51,415 bases of DNA. Source: Opitutales bacterium. Lineage in GTDB: Bacteria > Verrucomicrobiota > Verrucomicrobiia > Opitutales > Oceanipulchritudinaceae. A program made the translations under genes and the position numbers. Shown in pieces: positions 45,988 through 51,415 of this stretch. The stretch lies in contig JAFGCZ010000013.1 of assembly GCA_016932335.1 (NCBI GenBank), positions 1 through 51,415 on the forward strand, in the 5' to 3' direction. Within the stretch, counting starts at the first letter, position 1; every line of letters starts with the position of its first letter. The notes beneath the pieces were generated by a model. That model did no database searches. It worked only from the letters and a program-made list of their open reading frames with translations, and was not told where the DNA came from.

Positions 45988-48108
45988 ATGACTACAGACT
46001 ACCCTTTTCAAAATCCATCTCTCTCAACAGAAGAGCGAATGACTGACTTGCTCTCCAGATTGACGCTTCCAGAGAAGATCAATCAGATGCTTCACACTAA
46101 TGATGCCATTCCAAGGCTGAATATCCCCGCTTATAACTGGTGGAATGAAGGGTGTCATGGAGTCGGACGCAATGGTAAAGCAACGGTTTTCCCTCAGGTC
46201 ATTGGTCTTGCCGCAACTTGGAACCGCGAACTGATTCGAGAAGTCAGTAACATCGTTTCCGATGAAGCCCGCGCGAAGTATAACGCAGTCGAGCCGGAAA
46301 AACGCGGAAGCATTTATCAGGGGCTTACCTTCTGGACCCCTAATATAAACATATTCAGAGATCCTCGCTGGGGACGCGGTCAGGAAACCTTTGGAGAGGA
46401 TCCCTACCTCACTGCTGAACTGGCAACCCAATATGTCAAAGGACTCCAGGGCGATGATCCGAATTATCTTAAAACAACAGCCTGCGCCAAGCACTATGCC
46501 GTTCACAGTGGACCCGAAGATGAACGGCATACATTTGATGCTCAACCCTCGCTGAAGGATCTCTATGAGACTTATCTCCCGGCCTTTGAACGACTGGTAA
46601 ACGAAGGCGTTGAAACCGTAATGGGGGCCTATAATCGAGTATTTGGTGAACCGGCATGCGGCAGCAAATTCCTGCTCGTTGATATTCTCCGTGGGGCCTG
46701 GAGTTTTAAAGGGCATGTGGTTAGTGACTGCGGTGCCATTGACGATTTTCATCAACACCACAAAGTAACGAAAAGCGCTGCTGAATCTGCCGCATTAGCT
46801 GTAAAAAATGGCTGCGATCTGAATTGCGGCTGTACTTACAACGATTTGCTGGAAGCTGTTCGCAGCGGATTGATTACTGAAAAGGATCTGGAGATCTCAC
46901 TCAAGCGTTTACTGTCTACCAAGTTCCGACTGGGGCTACTGGATCCCGAAGACAAGACGCCTTGGGCTGGATTATCCACCGATATTGTTGATTCTCCTAA
47001 ACACCGCGATGTTTCAAGAAAAGCGGCGACCGAATCCATCGTTTTGTTGAAGAACAGCAATAACACACTTCCTCTGCCCAATGACGGCAGCAGCTTATTG
47101 GTCGTAGGCCCCAATGCCGCCAATATCAACGTACTGCTCGGCAATTATTTCGGTTTTTCTCCGAATATGGTGACAATAGCTGAAGGTGTGGTAGAGAAAG
47201 CCAAGGTAACCACACGCGTGAAGTATCGCCAGGGGTGCCCTCTTGTCGGTAAGGAGGCACCGGGAGTCAATTATACTTTCCCCGCAGCAGAGATGTCCGA
47301 CTACGTAGTTGCAGTTATGGGCCTGGATCCTTCTCTAGAGGGAGAAGAAGGAGATACTGTGGCTTCGACAGTAGGTGGCGACCGAACAGAAATTGAATTG
47401 CCCGCCGTACAAAAGCAATTTCTTAAAGAACTGCGCAAACACAGCAAAAAATTGATTCTGGTGCTGACGGGTGGCAGTGCTATTTCCATCCCGGAAGAGC
47501 ACGAATATTGCGACGCGGTGTTACAGGTATGGTATCCAGGCGCAGAAGGTGGACGAGCCGTTGCAGACGTCCTCTTTGGGGAAATCAGTCCTTCTGGAAA
47601 AATGCCTGTCTCCGTGCCTTTCTCGACAAAAGATTTGCCGGCATTTAACGATTACAATATGCAGGGGCGGACTTACCGCTTTTCTGAAAAACCGTTTTTG
47701 TATCCTTTTGGATTTGGGCTGAGTTACAGTAAATTTGCTTACTCAAACCTACAGACAGACCAGACACACCTGACTTGTGGAGAATCGCTCTCTCTCAGCG
47801 TTGATGTTTGCAACGAAGGTAAGTTCAGCTCCTACGAAACGCTTCAATGTTACCTGACGCCTCCTCCAGGCAGTGATCGCCCCCAGGCAGTGCTTGTGGC
47901 CTTTGAAAAGATCGCTTTTGCCCCTGGAGAAATGAAGCAGATCCATTTTTGTATCCCGGATAAAATGTTCCTGCAATACAACGCAGATGGAGAAGCAATA
48001 TATACGCCCGGAAGATATATACTTTCAATCGGCTCAGCCTCACCACTGCCCGGAGCAGAAGTGCTGGGCGCCCCAAAACCGCAAACAACAATCATTAACC
48101 TGCAATAA
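45988..48108 (+). CDS. glycoside hydrolase family 3, beta-xylosidase/beta-glucosidase type
   Basis: The ATG at 45988 gives 706 residues. The GH3 N-terminal barrel has 'NWWNEGCHGVGR', 'FWTPNINIFRDPRWGRGQETFGEDP' in family order and the nucleophile Asp247 in 'GHVVSDCGAIDDF'. The C-terminal sandwich domain is followed by a fibronectin-III-like domain (about 590-706, with 'YPFGFGLSYSKFAY' before it). 'SDCGAI' is commonest in beta-xylosidases and related exo-enzymes. No signal peptide is seen, so it is probably cytoplasmic, acting on imported oligosaccharides. The GH35-like gene starts 10 bp later, so they form an operon. Confidence 0.93.
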   Translation: MTTDYPFQNPSLSTEERMTDLLSRLTLPEKINQMLHTNDAIPRLNIPAYNWWNEGCHGVGRNGKATVFPQVIGLAATWNRELIREVSNIVSDEARAKYNAVEPEKRGSIYQGLTFWTPNINIFRDPRWGRGQETFGEDPYLTAELATQYVKGLQGDDPNYLKTTACAKHYAVHSGPEDERHTFDAQPSLKDLYETYLPAFERLVNEGVETVMGAYNRVFGEPACGSKFLLVDILRGAWSFKGHVVSDCGAIDDFHQHHKVTKSAAESAALAVKNGCDLNCGCTYNDLLEAVRSGLITEKDLEISLKRLLSTKFRLGLLDPEDKTPWAGLSTDIVDSPKHRDVSRKAATESIVLLKNSNNTLPLPNDGSSLLVVGPNAANINVLLGNYFGFSPNMVTIAEGVVEKAKVTTRVKYRQGCPLVGKEAPGVNYTFPAAEMSDYVVAVMGLDPSLEGEEGDTVASTVGGDRTEIELPAVQKQFLKELRKHSKKLILVLTGGSAISIPEEHEYCDAVLQVWYPGAEGGRAVADVLFGEISPSGKMPVSVPFSTKDLPAFNDYNMQGRTYRFSEKPFLYPFGFGLSYSKFAYSNLQTDQTHLTCGESLSLSVDVCNEGKFSSYETLQCYLTPPPGSDRPQAVLVAFEKIAFAPGEMKQIHFCIPDKMFLQYNADGEAIYTPGRYILSIGSASPLPGAEVLGAPKPQTTIINLQ

Positions 48109-48118
48109 TTCAGTGACC

Positions 48119-49768
48119 ATGTTCTTGAAAAAATACTTAGCCGGCGCCGGAGCGCTCTCGCTCGCTTTCAGCATAACCGTTTCAGGAGAATCCATCCCAT
48201 ACTTGGATTACAGCCAGGGGACAAAACTTATGGTAAATGAAATTCCGTTTTTCATCCGTGGAGGTGAAACCGGTAACTCAACGGTATCCGATCGTGCATA
48301 CATGGGACAGTATTGGGACAAGTTGCAGGCCATGAATTTGAATACGCTGGTGATTCCAGCCTACTGGGAGTTGCTCGAACCGGAGGAAGGACAGTTTGAT
48401 TTCAGTCTCATTGATGGGTTGATTGAAGATGCCCGGGCGCACGACATGCATTTGGTATTCCTCTGGTTTGGCAGCTGGAAAAACAGCATGTCCTGCTATG
48501 CTCCCGGTTGGGTAAAAACGGACTCAGAGCGCTTCCCCAGAGCTAGAGACGCCCAGGGCAATGCATTGGAGATCCTCAGCCCTTTCAGCGAACGCAATCT
48601 GGAAGCGGACCGCAAAGCCTTTACTGCGTTTATGGAACACCTGAAGGAAACAGATCATGAAGCCAATACCGTGCTGATGGTTCAGGTAGAAAACGAAATA
48701 GGAATGATTCCCTGTGCCAGAGACCACAGCAAAAGCGCAGACAAAGCCTTTTATTCGCCGGTACCGGAGTCACTATTACAGTATTTGGCACAACACAAAG
48801 AGTCGCTGATGCCACACCTCTACCAATTATGGCAAAGTCAAGGGTTTCGGCACGAGGGAACTTGGATAGACGTATTCGGAGATTCAGATACCACCGAGGA
48901 ACTGTTCATGGCATGGTATTTTGCTGAATACGTAGAGAAAATTGCCTCCTCCGGAAAAGCAGCCTACCCGTTACCGATGTATGCCAATGCAGCACTGATT
49001 CGTCCCGGATATCGCCCGGGTCAATATCCAGCAGCCGGCCCCCTGCCACATTTAGCAGATATCTGGAGAGCTGCGGCACCAAATCTGGATTTTATTGCCC
49101 CGGATATTTATTTTCCCAATTTTACGGAATGGACCCGCGCCTACGCAGAATCGGGCAATCCTTTGTTTATCCCGGAAGCACTGCGCAGCAGTTACGCATC
49201 GGTAAACGCATTGTATGCTTTTGGGGAGCACAACGCCCTGGGATTTTCCCCTTTTGGCATAGAATCGATTGAAGACAAAGCTGGTCAACGGTTAGCCGAG
49301 AGCTACGCCCTGCTGGAACAACTGGAGCCCTTGATGATCCAGCATTGGGGCAAACCCAGCATGATCGGCTTACTCAAGGAAAGCCCCGAGCATAAGCGTG
49401 AAGAGCGCATACGGCTGGGGGATTTCCAGCTAAATGTCACTTACGAGGAATCGGAACCTCCAGCCTTGGCTGATGGAGTTATCTTCCATGAGCAACGATC
49501 TGCCCCGGAAGTAAAGCCGGCCGGTGGATTGGTGATTCAAACCGCTCCCAATGAATTTATTTTTGCCGGCACCGGCCTGATCATCACCTTTGATGCGCTG
49601 AACGGAGAAACCGTTGGCATCCTCAGCGCAGAAGAAGGTCGCTTTGAACACGGCACCTGGGTAACTGAAGTTCGCATGAATGGAGACCAAACCCATCAGG
49701 GGCGACACATTCGATTGGTTCCGGGTAAGTTCAGCCTGCAGAAGGTTAAAATATATACCTACAAGTAA
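48119..49768 (+). CDS. secreted GH35-like beta-galactosidase with DUF5597 domain
   Basis: The ATG at 48119 gives 549 residues with a signal peptide ('MFLKKYLAGAGALSLAFSIT', cut near 'VSGES'); the long upstream frame is shared with the GH3 gene and rejected. A TIM barrel begins 'FFIRGGETGNSTV' and includes 'LNTLVIPAYWELLEPEEGQFDF', 'VQVENEIG' with acid/base Glu193, and 'PLFIPEA' with nucleophile Glu353. The C-terminal beta domain (about 395-549) fits DUF5597. Such enzymes are exo-acting on beta-galactosides or related glycans. Substrate specificity is unknown. A terminator follows. Confidence 0.9.
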   Translation: MFLKKYLAGAGALSLAFSITVSGESIPYLDYSQGTKLMVNEIPFFIRGGETGNSTVSDRAYMGQYWDKLQAMNLNTLVIPAYWELLEPEEGQFDFSLIDGLIEDARAHDMHLVFLWFGSWKNSMSCYAPGWVKTDSERFPRARDAQGNALEILSPFSERNLEADRKAFTAFMEHLKETDHEANTVLMVQVENEIGMIPCARDHSKSADKAFYSPVPESLLQYLAQHKESLMPHLYQLWQSQGFRHEGTWIDVFGDSDTTEELFMAWYFAEYVEKIASSGKAAYPLPMYANAALIRPGYRPGQYPAAGPLPHLADIWRAAAPNLDFIAPDIYFPNFTEWTRAYAESGNPLFIPEALRSSYASVNALYAFGEHNALGFSPFGIESIEDKAGQRLAESYALLEQLEPLMIQHWGKPSMIGLLKESPEHKREERIRLGDFQLNVTYEESEPPALADGVIFHEQRSAPEVKPAGGLVIQTAPNEFIFAGTGLIITFDALNGETVGILSAEEGRFEHGTWVTEVRMNGDQTHQGRHIRLVPGKFSLQKVKIYTYK

Positions 49769-49859
49769 AATTTGTTCACTCTTTTATTGCTACGGAGGTA
49801 GAAATACCGTATCGGATAGACATATAAACAAAGACTTACCCCTTTGTTGTACCCAAACA

Positions 49860-49892
49860 AAAGAGGAGCGCTTCCCGGCGTTCCTCTTTTTT
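49860..49892 (+). terminator. rho-independent terminator of the GH3-GH35 operon
   Basis: AAAGAGGAGCGC (49860-49871) pairs with GCGTTCCTCTTT (49878-49889), a 12-bp stem with one G-T wobble and a 6-base loop, followed by further T. It lies 91 bp after the GH35-like gene and 54 bp before the next start. Confidence 0.85.
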
Positions 49893-49945
49893 GTATCCCT
49901 TCTTTTCAGGTTGCCGCTCCATGCGGAAAACTTATCCTGCATTGA

Positions 49946-51289
49946 ATGAAGCCTCCCCCCTTCCTCTCCTTGTTGTTTGTTCTGCCTCTTCCGTGCCTGA
50001 TGGCTCAGGAATCCCCCGAGATCATGCAACCGGAAGACACCGAGGTATGGAACCCTACCCCTCCGGTAATCTCTGCTACGGCACATTCCATACCCTCTGA
50101 TGCTGTGGTGCTATTTGACGGGACAGATCTGAATGCCTGGGAGTCCGAGAGCGGTGGCCCGGCTAACTGGGAAGTTCAGGATGGTCTACTGACAGTAACC
50201 ACCGGCCCCAAGGGCGGCATTGTTACCAAAGAAGCATTCTCCGACTGCCAACTGCATGTGGAGTGGAAAAGCCCCAATCTGCCAACCGGAGAAGGTCAAA
50301 TGCGGGGTAACAGCGGCATCTTTTTTATGGGAGGTCGCTACGAAGTGCAGATTCTCGACAGCTACAACAACCCCACCTATGTCAATGGTCAAGCAGCGTC
50401 GGTATATAAGCAGTACGCCCCCCTGGTGAATGCCAGCCGGCCCCCCGGAGAATGGCAAAGTTACGACATTGTTTTTACTGCTCCACGTTTCAACACCGAT
50501 GGAAGCCTGAAAGCACCGGCATTTGTTACCATGCTGCACAACGGTGTGCTGGTGCAGGACCATGTGGAACTGCAAGGCATAACCAGATGGATTGGCCTGC
50601 CCGAGTATGATAAACATGCCTTTGAGCTGCCCATATCGTTGCAGGATCACGGTTGCTCGGTGGCTTTCCGCAACATCTGGATTCGCCGTTGCCATTCACA
50701 GGAATTGCTCAATAGAAGTAATCTCGACGACTGGTACAGCTTTCTGGAGCATCAGGGCTATGAGGATCCCAACGGGAATTTTTCCATAGAAAACGGAGTG
50801 CTGCACATTCTCGGTAAGGACTTTGGCTACCTAGCAACGAAGGAATCTTTCCAGAACTACCACCTGCGGGCCGAATTCAAATGGGGCGAGGCGCAGTGGC
50901 CGCCGCGGGAAACAGGCAAGCGCGACAGCGGAATACTCTACCACTTTGCCGACGGTGTCGCAGATTCCGTGTGGCCGAAATCCATAGAATGCCAGGTGCA
51001 GGAAGGTGACTGCGGCGATATCTGGTGTGTTGGCACCCAACTGGAAAGCCCAAACGCGGATGAACAAGCCTGGGGAATGAAACATGTATTCCGCACAGAA
51101 GACTTCGAGAAACCAAACGGCGAATGGAACGTGGTCGAGGTCATTGCCAACGGAAACGCCATCGAGCATTGGGTAAATGGACATCTGGTAAACACCGGCA
51201 CCCGCACCGATGTAGCCGCCGGCCGCATCCTCCTACAAAGCGAAGGCGCCGAGATCTATTACCGATCCGTCCGCATAACCCCCTTCTGA
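49946..51289 (+). CDS. secreted protein with two 3-keto-disaccharide hydrolase (DUF1080) domains
   Basis: The 447-residue protein has a signal peptide (about 1-21, ending 'CLMAQE'). Two DUF1080 jelly-roll domains follow. The first (about 52-245) has 'VVLFDGTDLNAWESE', 'GNSGIFFMGGRYEVQILDSY' and 'QDHGCSVAFRNIWIR'. The second (about 255-447) has 'NYHLRAEFKWGEAQWPPRETGKRDSGILYH' as its core and 'SIECQVQEGDCGDIW'. The family hydrolyses 3-keto sugars or binds glycans and is very common in Verrucomicrobiota and Bacteroidota. Two domains in tandem are less usual than one. It has its own transcript by context, since a terminator precedes it. Confidence 0.92.
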   Translation: MKPPPFLSLLFVLPLPCLMAQESPEIMQPEDTEVWNPTPPVISATAHSIPSDAVVLFDGTDLNAWESESGGPANWEVQDGLLTVTTGPKGGIVTKEAFSDCQLHVEWKSPNLPTGEGQMRGNSGIFFMGGRYEVQILDSYNNPTYVNGQAASVYKQYAPLVNASRPPGEWQSYDIVFTAPRFNTDGSLKAPAFVTMLHNGVLVQDHVELQGITRWIGLPEYDKHAFELPISLQDHGCSVAFRNIWIRRCHSQELLNRSNLDDWYSFLEHQGYEDPNGNFSIENGVLHILGKDFGYLATKESFQNYHLRAEFKWGEAQWPPRETGKRDSGILYHFADGVADSVWPKSIECQVQEGDCGDIWCVGTQLESPNADEQAWGMKHVFRTEDFEKPNGEWNVVEVIANGNAIEHWVNGHLVNTGTRTDVAAGRILLQSEGAEIYYRSVRITPF

Positions 51290-51329
51290 GAAGGTGAATA
51301 GGCTCCTCATTGGCCCTCAAAAAAGCATT

Positions 51330-51415
51330 TTACGATGCATAAATAGCTTCGTAATCGATCCCTCGCAGCTTTTTAGATTTCATGGTAGCGACTATATCTG
51401 CTGCGCCAATGAAAA
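51330..51415 (-). CDS. 3' end of a gene cut by the window edge, unknown
   Basis: The minus strand has an open frame entering from the right edge and ending at a TAA (51330-51332), reading '...GAADIVATMKSKKLRGID...' and ending 'YEAIYAS'. The composition looks like a true protein C-terminus, but about 27 residues are too few to name a family. A short hairpin GCAT-N6-ATGC followed by six T on this strand overlaps the stop and could be a weak terminator. Confidence 0.55.
   Translation of the reverse strand, partial: FIGAADIVATMKSKKLRGIDYEAIYAS

Noticed and set aside
47987..48118. 45-codon N-terminal extension of the GH35-like gene
   Set aside because: It overlaps the end of the GH3 gene, has no signal peptide, and a good signal peptide begins at the ATG at 48119.

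Overview
The window is an ordinary bacterial chromosome segment with about 41 complete genes, one gene cut by the right edge and two tRNAs. I see no phage, IS element, integrase or CRISPR array. Gram-negative traits are clear: a TonB-dependent receptor, a tripartite RND pump, and lipobox or Sec signals. The coaE-rho pair, the Lys-rich Rho extension, FabV, ablAB, the DUF5597-type glycosidase and the doubled 3-keto-disaccharide hydrolase (DUF1080) domains together suggest the PVC superphylum, most likely a Verrucomicrobiota member of the Opitutia type, probably from a saline habitat. That assignment is inference from gene content; no rRNA is present. Visible Shine-Dalgarno sequences are rare, so several starts rest on protein alignment and signal peptides.

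Layout. 0.1-2.7 kb: a secreted parallel beta-helix protein and peptidase E, both minus. 2.8-9.3 kb: a 7TMR-DISM hybrid histidine kinase, RNase PH, sucCD with a terminator, and a GNAT acetyltransferase. 9.3-11.5 kb (minus): fabV, tRNA-Arg(CCU), thiM. 11.6-13.9 kb: a queuosine operon (candidate preQ1-I riboswitch, YhhQ-type transporter, queF, queC). 13.9-18.9 kb: a TonB receptor divergent from a MarR regulator that precedes ablA-ablB, the genes for the osmolyte N-epsilon-acetyl-beta-lysine. 18.9-25.7 kb: a LysR regulator divergent from a complete RND efflux operon. 25.7-30.1 kb (minus): a solitary GspE/PilB ATPase, Rho with a long disordered N-terminus, coaE. 30.2-32.4 kb: a membrane-anchored protein that looks like secretin N-domains without a pore, then YifB/ComM. 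32.4-35 kb: a SirB1-like protein, a YggS-type PLP protein and a divergent LysR. 35.3-38.8 kb: a hybrid kinase with a decayed ATP-binding domain, then a methyltransferase-glycosyltransferase fusion. 38.9-45.8 kb: tRNA(CAU), aroK, a bifunctional-nuclease-family protein, dus, uvrA, a glutaredoxin, an AI-2E transporter. 46-51.3 kb: a sugar-degradation set (GH3, a GH35/DUF5597 enzyme, a double DUF1080 protein).

Working units. The queuosine operon joins salvage import with the last two steps of preQ1 synthesis under one probable riboswitch. The MarR-ablAB unit looks like an osmostress module, with the MarR protein resembling the EctR/CosR regulators of ectoine genes. The LysR-RND-OMF unit is a self-contained pump with its own regulator. 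The right-end enzymes would release and hydrolyse plant- or algal-type glycans.

I did not find one clearly undescribed multi-gene system. The best leads are the MarR-ablAB-TonB receptor locus with two phased direct repeats, the N0/N1-only secretin-like protein beside ComM, the degenerate hybrid kinase, the Rho extension, and terminators placed inside or against a neighbouring gene.
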